Origin: Fulvitalea axinellae
GTDB lineage: Bacteria > Bacteroidota > Bacteroidia > Cytophagales > Cyclobacteriaceae
Direction: 5' to 3'
Assembly (NCBI RefSeq): GCF_036492835.1
Contig: NZ_AP025314.1
Span: 3,824,010-3,888,009, forward strand
DNA length: 64,000 bases
Shown: positions 44,725 to 52,630 of the stretch, piece by piece
Layout: every line of letters starts with the position of its first letter
How positions within the stretch are numbered: the stretch's first letter is position 1
Made by a program: the position numbers and the translations under genes
The notes under the pieces: generated by a model
The model's input: only the letters and a program-made list of their open reading frames with translations
Database searches by the model: none
What the model was told of the DNA's origin: nothing

Positions 44725-45315
44725 ATGGGAAACACTCTTACCGGCGACAACAAAAAAAAATGGATACCCCGCACATCAGGCACCCGATGGACTGAAAATC
44801 TTTACCGGGAACACTCCGATGCGCTATATGCCTACGGCAGAAAATTGGGAGCCCAAGCCCCGGTAATCGAAGATGCCATACATGATATTTTCGTTAGTTT
44901 TTGGGAACAAGACAAGCGTAAGGAAATAAACAACCCGAAAGCGTATCTCTTCGGCGCACTGAGAAACCGCTTGATGAAAAGCTATCGAAAATCGGCTTTG
45001 ACCGTTTACGGCAAGGATTTCGAAAGCCATAACTTCCCTCTTGAGATCGATTATGAATCCGTAATTATTTCGGAAGAAATCAAAGCCGAAACACTCCAAC
45101 GACTCTCTTCCGGCATCGCTTCTCTATCGGACAGTCAGCGCGAAATTCTTTATCTGAGATTTAACGAAGGACTCGAATACAACGAAATTGCCGAAACGCT
45201 GAATATGAATTATCAGTCCGCTCTAAACGCCGTACATCGGGCAATTAAATCTTTAAGAACTCACCTTGGAGAGACCGTCAGCGTGTGGATTATCTTACAA
45301 CAAGGCCTGCAATAA
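44725..45315 (+). CDS. ECF-type RNA polymerase sigma factor
   Basis: A 196-residue sigma-70 family protein: region 2 (about 22-90; D-A-L-Y-A-Y-G-R-K, E-D-A-I-H-D-I-F-V-S-F-W-E) and region 4 (about 130-185; L-S-D-S-Q-R-E-I-L-Y-L-R-F-N-E-G-L-E-Y-N-E-I-A-E-T-L). Divergent from the FecR gene, 260 bp between starts, the standard arrangement for cell-surface signalling in Bacteroidota. It probably drives the SusC/SusD operon at 35496-43105. Confidence 0.93.
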   Translation: MGNTLTGDNKKKWIPRTSGTRWTENLYREHSDALYAYGRKLGAQAPVIEDAIHDIFVSFWEQDKRKEINNPKAYLFGALRNRLMKSYRKSALTVYGKDFESHNFPLEIDYESVIISEEIKAETLQRLSSGIASLSDSQREILYLRFNEGLEYNEIAETLNMNYQSALNAVHRAIKSLRTHLGETVSVWIILQQGLQ

Positions 45316-45412
45316 GATTTTTTCATGCGCCCATAGCACTCCTTTTTCATTTTCAAAAGCTCCAAGAATTTGCAAAGCAACTCTTGTTTTTGTATTTTTT
45401 ATTAAAAAAACA

Positions 45413-45910
45413 ATGACAAGCTTACGAAACAGACCTAAATTTGAGCAAAAAATACAAATGCCGGCAAAACACTTACGTGCTTTGTTGAAAGAGGCATTAC
45501 AGTCCTCCGAAAAGCGTTGTGTAGGCATTGTCAACGACAATTATATCGTACTAAAGGTCCCCTTGGAAGACCGTCATTTCTGGTCTCCGCAACTAAGCCT
45601 TACACTTACCGAAGATAATGGCGAAACATTAATTAAAGGCCGTTACGGTCCAAAACCATCCGTGTGGACTCTATTCGCTTTTGGATATGCGGCTCTGGGG
45701 ATATTGACTCTGTTCATAGGAATGTACGGGCTATCCACTTGGAGTTTGGGTATGGATTCAAGCGCATTGTGGTGGATACCTGCCCTAGTCGGTTTGGCCG
45801 TTTTACTTTATCTTTCGGCTCAGGCTGGACAAAAAATAGGGGCGGAACAGATGTTTACATTACATCATTTTTTCGAGGACGCCACAAAAACCAAAATCAA
45901 TGTGAACTAA
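45413..45910 (+). CDS. hypothetical two-helix membrane protein
   Basis: A 165-residue protein when started at the ATG at 45413; the open frame overlaps the sigma factor gene, but the earlier part is not plausible. It has a soluble N-terminal domain (about 1-88) that looks all-beta, and two membrane segments (about 84-105 and 115-135). It resembles small Bacteroidota membrane proteins of unknown role; I recognise no named family. Convergent with the DUF983 gene, sharing a bidirectional terminator. Confidence 0.6.
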   Translation: MTSLRNRPKFEQKIQMPAKHLRALLKEALQSSEKRCVGIVNDNYIVLKVPLEDRHFWSPQLSLTLTEDNGETLIKGRYGPKPSVWTLFAFGYAALGILTLFIGMYGLSTWSLGMDSSALWWIPALVGLAVLLYLSAQAGQKIGAEQMFTLHHFFEDATKTKINVN

Positions 45911-45913
45911 AAA

Positions 45914-45948
45914 AAGCCCAAGGATCATCTTTCCTTGGGCTTCTTCGC
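45914..45948 (+). terminator. bidirectional terminator
   Basis: Perfect 11-bp stem AAGCCCAAGGA (45914-45924) with TCCTTGGGCTT (45932-45942). It has CTTC on one side and an A-tract on the other, which is a T-run for the minus strand. It serves both convergent genes. Confidence 0.8.
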
Positions 45949-45956
45949 TAGCGGTG

Positions 45957-46352
45957 TTAAGCGCTTAGACCTTGCGGCTTATGTTTCACTCCACCGAACC
46001 AATATAAGTATAGTACCCGCGAGTATCTGAAAACGAAAGGCAAGCATAATCCCGCCACTATAAAAACTGTTGCGATATGGACCCAAAGTGGGAAGTTACC
46101 TCCCAAAAGCCAAATCGCCATTGTTACGCACACGAAAATCGCTACGTTGAAGGCGTAACTGATATACATTGCGCCAAAGAAAAAACCAGGTTCTCTTTCG
46201 AACCTTAAGCCACACTCGGGACATGTATGGTGCATAGACAAAAAGCCCACATACATCCACGCCGGCCGTTTAAATATTTTTCCTTGCCTGCATTGCGGGC
46301 AGCGTTCCCGCAATATTGCTTCGCCTGCCGAAACATTTTTATTTGAAGCCAT
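45957..46352 (-). CDS. DUF983 membrane protein with zinc-ribbon-like Cys pairs
   Basis: A 131-residue protein with two CxxC pairs, E-R-C-P-Q-C-R-Q-G and H-T-C-P-E-C-G-L-R, probably binding zinc, followed by F-F-F-G-A-M-Y-I-S-Y and two membrane segments (about 64-85 and 90-110). This layout is DUF983 (PF06170). The molecular role is unknown. It is a single gene. Confidence 0.9.
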   Translation of the reverse strand: MASNKNVSAGEAILRERCPQCRQGKIFKRPAWMYVGFLSMHHTCPECGLRFEREPGFFFGAMYISYAFNVAIFVCVTMAIWLLGGNFPLWVHIATVFIVAGLCLPFVFRYSRVLYLYWFGGVKHKPQGLSA

Positions 46353-46489
46353 AGTACTTATGTGTGTTATGTATCGGTAAAAATACGAAAGGAGAGCTAA
46401 AAACTATCTCTTTGAGATAATTTATATTACAATTTTATAATCGAAATAGCTCATCCTTACTATCTAACCCATAAGCAAACGCAGGAATC

Positions 46490-46786
46490 TCACACTTGTT
46501 TCACATCCGTCGGATTAAACATTTGGCTTTTATCCATAATGTAATTTACACCGAAAATCGCAATCAATATCCCGTAGATAAGAATAACCGCCAGCGCTAC
46601 GATAAGCGAAGACATAGCCCAATATTTCCGTGAGGGATGCTTTGTGTTATCGGAGAAAGTCCAGACAAATAGCATCACAATATTCACTAACGGAATCAAC
46701 ATTATTATCTGAGTCCAAATCCAAGTTCTCAGATTTGTATCGGGTTGATTAACCTGAGAATTTTCTTTCATCTCGTGACCTTCCAT
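46490..46786 (-). CDS. small two-helix membrane protein
   Basis: A 98-residue protein. I choose the ATG at 46786 because GGAGG lies at a good distance before it; the frame opens 8 codons upstream. Membrane segments cover about residues 22-42 (W-T-Q-I-I-M-L-I-P-L-V-N-I-V) and 60-85. The W-x-W-T-Q-I-I-M-L-I-P-L-V-N-I pattern recalls small DUF4870/TM2-like proteins, but I cannot assign a family. Confidence 0.6.
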   Translation of the reverse strand: MEGHEMKENSQVNQPDTNLRTWIWTQIIMLIPLVNIVMLFVWTFSDNTKHPSRKYWAMSSLIVALAVILIYGILIAIFGVNYIMDKSQMFNPTDVKQV

Positions 46787-46871
46787 CTCTTTCCTCCTTT
46801 TTTGGTACACAAATAATACTGTCCAAAACCAGAAGTGTTATCCACTTTCTTAAGACGGCATAGCCTGTAAA

Positions 46872-46905
46872 CAGAAAAGGCCAACCTGACGGCTGGCCTT
46901 TTCTG
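46872..46905 (-). terminator. terminator of the Wzz-like gene
   Basis: A perfect 12-bp stem, CAGAAAAGGCCA (46872-46883) with TGGCCTTTTCTG (46894-46905), 13 bp past the stop at 46919. The T-run is part of the stem. Confidence 0.8.
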
Positions 46906-46918
46906 AAAGATGAATATA

Positions 46919-48070
46919 TTACCCATCACCGCTTTCGCAATCTTCAGAAGCATTCCATTGCTCCTTAATATTATTCACTAAATTTTTAACAAAGATAAAC
47001 CCAATACCCAAAATTCCCCCAAGGAAAGCTGAGACAACCATTATCAGCCCTCTTTTAGGCGATGTCCGACTCAAAGGTACTCTTACTGGTTCTATAATCT
47101 CAAAAACAGGAGTCTCTTCCTTCAACTTGATTTTGGACTGTTCCAGTTGAGAAGCCAAACCTTTAAATACCTCAAAAGCGATATTGTACTTACTTTCAAG
47201 GTTCTGTAACTCAGTCCGAGCCAAATTGGTCACAAGGTTTCTGTGGCTATCATTAAACCGAGCCACTTCCTTCTGCGCATTTTCGAAAACTTTTTTCTGC
47301 TCGTCATACCTTTCCTGTACAAAATCCAGATTGTTTTTATGCTTCCGGATTTTATAATCTGTGATATGTCTCTGAAGATAATCTAAGGTAAATTGCGCAA
47401 TTTGAGCCACCGCTACCGGGTCCGGCATTTTTGCTGATACAGTGATCAAACCTGACTTCTGGTCAACGTTTACGCTAACCCTTTCCTTCATATTTTTGAT
47501 TACCTTCTTTTCTTCTAAGGTTAAACGGATCAAATTTCCTTTAGCCTTCAACTGAACCTCTTCCTTTTCACCTCTAATAGCCCCAAGAATTTTCCCCGGC
47601 AAACCGATAGTGTAATCTTTCACCACAGAACCACCGTACTCTGGAAAATATTCCAACGCACTCATTTCGGCGTCAAGTGTCTCAAATCGCAACGGAAGTT
47701 TACTAAGCTCCAATTGAAATGGAACGCTTTTTACAACCTCGGGATATAGTTCTGGAGAAATTGAACCCGAAGCACCTGTCATTCCCCCCAGGTTTATACC
47801 TGCTAAACTGGCCAAACCACCCAAGCCTCCACCTAATTTCATTCCCTCTTGGGATTCGGGCATCAGCGTCGCTCCTGCTTCATATTCCTTCGTTGAAGTA
47901 AGGGCGATGATCAAGCCTACGACGATACAACCGATTACAGAACGGATAATATATTTTCTCCCTTCCCAAACCGATTTCATCACCTCCACCAAATCGATTT
48001 CGTCCTCTTCGATATGCTGACGCTCATCCACTTGTTGGGGAGGCATCATGGGCAAATTGGGGTTATTCAT
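46919..48070 (-). CDS. Wzz/chain-length determinant family protein
   Basis: A 383-residue inner-membrane protein started at the ATG at 48070. Two membrane segments frame a periplasmic coiled-coil domain: about 38-58 (Y-I-I-R-S-V-I-G-C-I-V-V-G-L-I) and about 345-365 in the P-K-R-G-L-I-M-V-V-S-A-F-L-G-G-I-L-G context typical of Wzz/PCP proteins. The protein sets polysaccharide chain length in Wzy-dependent pathways. No other polysaccharide gene is adjacent; its partner could be the ligase-like protein at 1076-2980 or genes elsewhere. Confidence 0.88.
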   Translation of the reverse strand: MNNPNLPMMPPQQVDERQHIEEDEIDLVEVMKSVWEGRKYIIRSVIGCIVVGLIIALTSTKEYEAGATLMPESQEGMKLGGGLGGLASLAGINLGGMTGASGSISPELYPEVVKSVPFQLELSKLPLRFETLDAEMSALEYFPEYGGSVVKDYTIGLPGKILGAIRGEKEEVQLKAKGNLIRLTLEEKKVIKNMKERVSVNVDQKSGLITVSAKMPDPVAVAQIAQFTLDYLQRHITDYKIRKHKNNLDFVQERYDEQKKVFENAQKEVARFNDSHRNLVTNLARTELQNLESKYNIAFEVFKGLASQLEQSKIKLKEETPVFEIIEPVRVPLSRTSPKRGLIMVVSAFLGGILGIGFIFVKNLVNNIKEQWNASEDCESGDG

Positions 48071-48108
48071 AAATTTTCGTCTTAATTCGGTCAAAAAATT
48101 CCAAGGCA

Positions 48109-48116
48109 CAAAAATA
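48109..48116 (-). promoter_or_regulatory. -7 element of the Wzz-like gene
   Basis: On the minus strand TATTTTTG (complement of 48109-48116) fits TAnnTTTG, 38 bp before the chosen ATG; a good -33 element is not obvious. Confidence 0.4.
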
Positions 48117-48186
48117 TTCGCTTTGGGGAATAATTGAAAGGTTTAGCCCAAAAGACTGCCCTCTTTCGTTTTTTTTGGATAAAAAA

Positions 48187-48215
48187 ACGCCCGCAAACAA
48201 TCTGTCTACGGGCGT
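48187..48215 (-). terminator. terminator of the atpD-atpC operon
   Basis: On the minus strand the 7-bp stem ACGCCCG/CGGGCGT (48209-48215 with 48187-48193) is followed by a run of seven T residues, about 22 bp after the atpC stop. Confidence 0.85.
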
Positions 48216-48236
48216 CAAATATCTACTATAGAATAC

Positions 48237-48485
48237 TTATTCCTCTGTCAGCGACTCGGCCAGTACGGAAATCTTGTTGTCCAAAACTTCCGCCACTCCA
48301 CCCTCTACAGCGACCCTTTGCTCGGAATCTTTGGTTTTGATCACCATAATTCCTTTGCCTAAAGCACTGATAATGGGGGCGTGATTGTTCAATACCTGAA
48401 ACGAGCCTTTGGCTCCGGGCAAAGTGACAGATTCCACTTCCCCTTCGAAAAACTTTGCGTCAGGTGTTATTACCTCCAAAAACAT
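48237..48485 (-). CDS. atpC: F1F0 ATP synthase epsilon subunit
   Basis: An 82-residue short epsilon subunit: only the N-terminal beta-sandwich (M-F-L-E-V-I-T-P-D-A-K-F-F-E-G-E-V, then G-S-F-Q-V-L-N-N-H-A-P-I-I-S-A-L). The C-terminal helical hairpin that inhibits hydrolysis in E. coli is missing, which is usual in Bacteroidota. It lies 11 bp after atpD in the same operon. Confidence 0.93.
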   Translation of the reverse strand: MFLEVITPDAKFFEGEVESVTLPGAKGSFQVLNNHAPIISALGKGIMVIKTKDSEQRVAVEGGVAEVLDNKISVLAESLTEE

Positions 48486-48496
48486 AAGCTATTGCT

Positions 48497-50005
48497 TTAG
48501 GCTTTAGCCTCGGCCAACAATTTCTCACCTTTGGTAACGGCTTCCTCGATGGTTCCCACCAAGTTAAAGGCCGCTTCCGGCAAGTGATCGTATGTTCCGT
48601 CGAGAATGGCGTTGAAGCCAGAGATTGTGTCTTTGATATCAACAAGAACACCCTGCATACCAGTAAACTGCTCCGCTACGTGGAACGGCTGAGACAAGAA
48701 ACGCTGTACACGACGAGCGCGGTGCACTGTTTCCTTATCCTCATCAGAGAGTTCGTCCATACCCAAGATTGCGATAATATCCTGCAGTTCTTTGTAACGC
48801 TGGAGAATCTCGATCACACGCTGGGCGGTGTTGTAGTGGTCATCACCCAAAATGTCTGGGCTAAGGATACGAGACGTAGAGTCAAGCGGATCCACCGCCG
48901 GGTAGATACCCAAAGAGGCGATCTGACGAGACAATACCGTTTTGGCATCCAAGTGGGTAAACGTGGTAGCCGGAGCGGGGTCAGTCAAGTCATCGGCAGG
49001 TACGTAAACGGCCTGTACCGAGGTGATCGATCCGCGCTTGGTAGAGGTGATTCGCTCCTGCATGGCACCCATCTCCGTAGCCAAAGTAGGCTGGTAACCC
49101 ACGGCAGAAGGCATACGTCCCAAAAGGGCCGACACTTCCGATCCCGCCTGGGTAAAACGGAAAATGTTGTCAATAAAGAGCAGGATGTCACGTCCTTCTC
49201 CCTCTCCGTCACCATCACGGAAGTATTCCGCTACAGTAAGTCCCGAAAGGGCTACACGCGCACGGGCTCCTGGAGGTTCGTTCATCTGACCGAAAACCAA
49301 GGTAGCCTGTGATTTCTTAAGCTCGTTGGGGTCAACTTTGGAAAGATCCCATCCGCCTTCCTCCATTGATTTCACGAATTCGTCGCCGTACTTGATTACG
49401 CCTGATTCGATAAATTCGCGAAGCAAGTCGTTACCCTCACGCGTACGCTCACCAACACCGGCAAACACCGAAAGTCCTGAGTGGGCCTTGGCGATGTTGT
49501 TCACCAATTCCATGATGAGTACGGTCTTTCCTACACCGGCACCACCGAAAAGTCCGATTTTACCGCCCTTTGGATAAGGCTCCAACAGGTCGATAACTTT
49601 AATTCCCGTAAAAAGAACTTCGGTCGAAGTAGACAGGTTCTCGTAAGCGGGCGCTTGGCGGTGAATAGGCAAACCCTTTTCCGAATCTACCGCAGGCAAT
49701 CCGTCGATAGCTTCTCCCACTACGTTAAAGAGTCGGCCACGCACTTCCTCGCCAATAGGCATTTCAATAGGTGATCCCGTATCCACGACATCGAGTCCTC
49801 GAACTAACCCTTCAGTACCTTCCATCGAGACTGTACGCACGCGCTTTTCCCCAAGGTGTTGCTGTACCTCGAGCACGATTTTCGCTCCGTCCGGCTTGGT
49901 CACTTCCAAAGCGTTCAAAATCGCAGGCAAGGTAGCCCCCTCAGCGTCGAAGCTAACGTCTACGACCGGACCGATAACTTGCGTTATTTTGCCAATGTTT
50001 GCCAT
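48497..50005 (-). CDS. atpD: F1F0 ATP synthase beta subunit
   Basis: A 502-residue catalytic beta subunit. Walker A G-G-A-G-V-G-K-T at 154-161, followed by E-R-T-R-E-G-N-D, D-E-L-S-D-E-D-K and the L-L-F-I-D-N-I-F-R-F-T Walker B region. Together with atpC it forms a two-gene operon; the remaining ATP synthase genes are elsewhere, as in other Cytophagales. A good promoter lies just upstream. Confidence 0.97.
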   Translation of the reverse strand: MANIGKITQVIGPVVDVSFDAEGATLPAILNALEVTKPDGAKIVLEVQQHLGEKRVRTVSMEGTEGLVRGLDVVDTGSPIEMPIGEEVRGRLFNVVGEAIDGLPAVDSEKGLPIHRQAPAYENLSTSTEVLFTGIKVIDLLEPYPKGGKIGLFGGAGVGKTVLIMELVNNIAKAHSGLSVFAGVGERTREGNDLLREFIESGVIKYGDEFVKSMEEGGWDLSKVDPNELKKSQATLVFGQMNEPPGARARVALSGLTVAEYFRDGDGEGEGRDILLFIDNIFRFTQAGSEVSALLGRMPSAVGYQPTLATEMGAMQERITSTKRGSITSVQAVYVPADDLTDPAPATTFTHLDAKTVLSRQIASLGIYPAVDPLDSTSRILSPDILGDDHYNTAQRVIEILQRYKELQDIIAILGMDELSDEDKETVHRARRVQRFLSQPFHVAEQFTGMQGVLVDIKDTISGFNAILDGTYDHLPEAAFNLVGTIEEAVTKGEKLLAEAKA

Positions 50006-50052
50006 TATTATAATCTATTAATAGGATGTTTGACGGTCTGTTAATGAGACCC

Positions 50053-50083
50053 CAAAGCTAAAATATTAATGTTATTCTGCCAA
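50053..50083 (-). promoter_or_regulatory. Bacteroidota-type promoter of atpD-atpC
   Basis: On the minus strand TTG (complement of 50081-50083), a 20-bp spacer and TAGCTTTG (complement of 50053-50060) match the -33/-7 consensus TTTG-N19-TAnnTTTG. The start codon of atpD is about 48 bp downstream. Confidence 0.65.
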
Positions 50084-50208
50084 GTTTATCCCCGAAATAT
50101 CAACCACTTTCAAGTGTTACGGCGAGCATTGGCCAGAAGCCAGAAATAAAGCCACTAAAGGTACGTAAAAACGACACTCATATCAAAGGGCTTTCCACGT
50201 TTCAAAAC

Positions 50209-51444
50209 CTATTCCGACTTGTTTAGCGTAATCCGGAATGTGGTACCCTTCCCGGGCTCCGAGGATTTGACTTCGAGTTTTCCTTGGTGATAATCCACCA
50301 TGATTCTCTTGGCCAAAGTAAGGCCCAACCCCCACCCCCTTTTCTTGGTGGAAAAGCCCGGGCGGAAGATCTTACCGATCTCCTTTCTTGTCATGCCCTT
50401 GCCTGTGTCCTGTACGTCGATGAAGATTTTCTGGTCGCTCTCACCAAACTGAATATCGATAGAACCGGCGCCCACCATAGCGTCTACGGCGTTTTTGCAC
50501 AGGTTTTCGATCACCCAATCAAACAGTTCCACGTTCACGGCCGCAATGACTGGCTCGGACGGCCCTTCCACCCTCATCTTCACTTTTGTGGAGATTCTCT
50601 TCTGTAAATAAGAAACGTTCCGCTTTACGTTAGCCATTACGTCCACCTCTTCCAGCACAGGCAATGAACCGATATTGGAAAAACGATTCGCAATGGTTTC
50701 GAGCCTCTGCGTGTCCTTCGCCAGCTCAGTCAAAACCTCATCATTATCAAAATCAGGGTCGACTTTCAGGTATTCGATCCAAGCCATCAACGAGGACAAA
50801 GGCGTGCCCAGTTGGTGGGCTGTTTCTTTGGCCAAACCAATCCAAACCTTATTCTGCTCGGCCGTCCGGCTATTACTGAAGGCCATATAAGACAAAAAGC
50901 CAAAAAATGCGATCAGCCCCAGCTGAACAAACGGATAATAACGCAACAAGACCAAGGAGAAAGAATCACCGTAATACAAAAATTGCGCCCCCATTTCTTG
51001 CCTATCAGGGCCTACCAGCTGTATTCTGATCGGTTGGTATTCCGACGCCAATTGGCGCATTTTCTTTTTCAATATCTCGGTTTTCTCTTCTTCCGAAATA
51101 TCTTTGGGCAAACGGACATTATTATAATTAATGGGATTTCCGTATTCGTCGGATAAGATAATGGGCACGGACTCGTTGCTGGCCACTACTTGGGTGGTCA
51201 GAAAAAAGAGGAGGTCTTGATCAGAAGGATTGTTACGGCCACCCGTTCTCTGAATCAGCTTGATAGCTTCGGCGTACTGTTCCACCCAGCGGTACTCCTG
51301 TTTGCGGAGTCGTTCCACCAAGTTATGGGTAAACACCACTGATGCTACGCTGATTATCAACGAAAAACCCAAAACAGCCCACTTGAGCTGTGATTTGTTT
51401 TCGTAGTAGAGATCGAACTTATGTTCTCTCCTAGTTCGTTTCAT
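50209..51444 (-). CDS. orphan sensor histidine kinase
   Basis: A 411-residue membrane kinase: membrane segment about 22-42, periplasmic sensor about 43-168, second segment about 170-190. The HisKA domain has the phospho-acceptor H210 in K-E-T-A-H-Q-L-G-T-P-L-S-S-L. The ATPase domain follows (N-box E-N-L-C-K-N-A-V-D-A-M; D-T-G-K-G-M; G-W-G-L-G-L-T-L-A-K). No response regulator gene is next to it, so it is an orphan. Signal unknown. Confidence 0.92.
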   Translation of the reverse strand: MKRTRREHKFDLYYENKSQLKWAVLGFSLIISVASVVFTHNLVERLRKQEYRWVEQYAEAIKLIQRTGGRNNPSDQDLLFFLTTQVVASNESVPIILSDEYGNPINYNNVRLPKDISEEEKTEILKKKMRQLASEYQPIRIQLVGPDRQEMGAQFLYYGDSFSLVLLRYYPFVQLGLIAFFGFLSYMAFSNSRTAEQNKVWIGLAKETAHQLGTPLSSLMAWIEYLKVDPDFDNDEVLTELAKDTQRLETIANRFSNIGSLPVLEEVDVMANVKRNVSYLQKRISTKVKMRVEGPSEPVIAAVNVELFDWVIENLCKNAVDAMVGAGSIDIQFGESDQKIFIDVQDTGKGMTRKEIGKIFRPGFSTKKRGWGLGLTLAKRIMVDYHQGKLEVKSSEPGKGTTFRITLNKSE

Positions 51445-51616
51445 GTATTGGAACAGATGTTTTTGTAGGCTTGGGGCATAGGCATCAATAAAAAGACGAG
51501 TAGTGCACTTTCCTTGTCATGGCAAAAAACCGGACATGGGTGACCCCGAAAGTAGGCGTTTTTTTGAAAAATCGGAAATAGAACCCGAAAAACAGCAATA
51601 AACCAAGACTTCTTAC

Positions 51617-52540
51617 TTAATCATCCGGTAACATTTCAATATCCTGTATAAGCACTCTTTTGGAAATCGCTTGCCCGGTAACCGTAGCGGCCAATCCGCC
51701 AAGCGCCGTTTCTTTGTACCTGGTCTCCATACTTTCACCGACTTCGGCCATTGCGTCCACACATTCGTCGACAGGGATTACGGACCCCACTCCCGCCAAC
51801 GCTATCTGGGCGGAAGAGTTGGCTATGGCCGCGGCGCTGGCATTTCGCACTACGCAAGGAACTTCCACGAGACCGGCAACCGGATCGCAAACAAGCCCGA
51901 GCATACACTGAAGCGTGATTCCGACTGCGTTGAAAACGTCGTCCACTGAGCCTCCCAGACAATGAACAATCGCTCCAGAAGCCATCGCGGCGGCGCTACC
52001 CGTCTCGGCCTGGCATCCGCCGACGGCTCCGGCCAATGAGGCTTTCCGCTCTATAATCAAAGCGACGCCCGCCGACACCAGCAATCCGTCAACAATATTT
52101 TCATCTGACAGACCGTGAATATCCTGCAGCGTGTACATCACTCCCGGAATAATCCCCGAAGCTCCGGCCGTAGGCGCCGCAACCACCCGTCCCATACACG
52201 AGTTAACCTCTTTGGCAGCAAGCGCTCGACTCACCAGCTTTTGGAAATCCGGAGACAGTACCGAAACGGGGTGCGACATGACTTTCTTTGCTCCGTTACT
52301 TATCATCCCCGAATTGGAGCTCATGTCTTCCTCCAATCCCGTCCGAATAGCGTCTTTCATCACTTGATAAGCCTGAAGCATCCCTTCCCTGATCACCTCT
52401 TCGGAACGGCCTTTCTCGTAATACTCATACTCCAAAACAGGCTCAAACAAACGTTTGTCCGTCTCTTCGCAATAGGCTTTCCAACCGGCAAAATCATTGA
52501 ATTCCAACCTCATATCTATATCAATAGGAAATCCTGACAT
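51617..52540 (-). CDS. sdaAA: L-serine ammonia-lyase, iron-sulfur type, alpha subunit
   Basis: A 307-residue protein matching the alpha domain of Fe-S L-serine dehydratase: G-R-V-V-A-A-P-T-A-G-A-S-G-I-I-P-G-V, G-C-Q-A-E-T-G-S-A-A-A-M-A-S-G, and Cys ligands for the 4Fe-4S cluster in C-M-L-G-L-V-C-D-P-V-A-G-L-V-E-V-P-C. It deaminates serine to pyruvate and ammonia. The beta domain, fused in E. coli and separate in many Gram-positives, is not encoded next to it. Start at 52540; M10 is an alternative. Confidence 0.9.
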   Translation of the reverse strand: MSGFPIDIDMRLEFNDFAGWKAYCEETDKRLFEPVLEYEYYEKGRSEEVIREGMLQAYQVMKDAIRTGLEEDMSSNSGMISNGAKKVMSHPVSVLSPDFQKLVSRALAAKEVNSCMGRVVAAPTAGASGIIPGVMYTLQDIHGLSDENIVDGLLVSAGVALIIERKASLAGAVGGCQAETGSAAAMASGAIVHCLGGSVDDVFNAVGITLQCMLGLVCDPVAGLVEVPCVVRNASAAAIANSSAQIALAGVGSVIPVDECVDAMAEVGESMETRYKETALGGLAATVTGQAISKRVLIQDIEMLPDD

Positions 52541-52630
52541 TAACGGCCACTCCGCGCACGGCCATTGTGGCTCAAAACCGCACTAGTGTGCTCCGCTCCA
52601 AAGGAACGAAAAAAGCGCTTTTGTTCAAAC

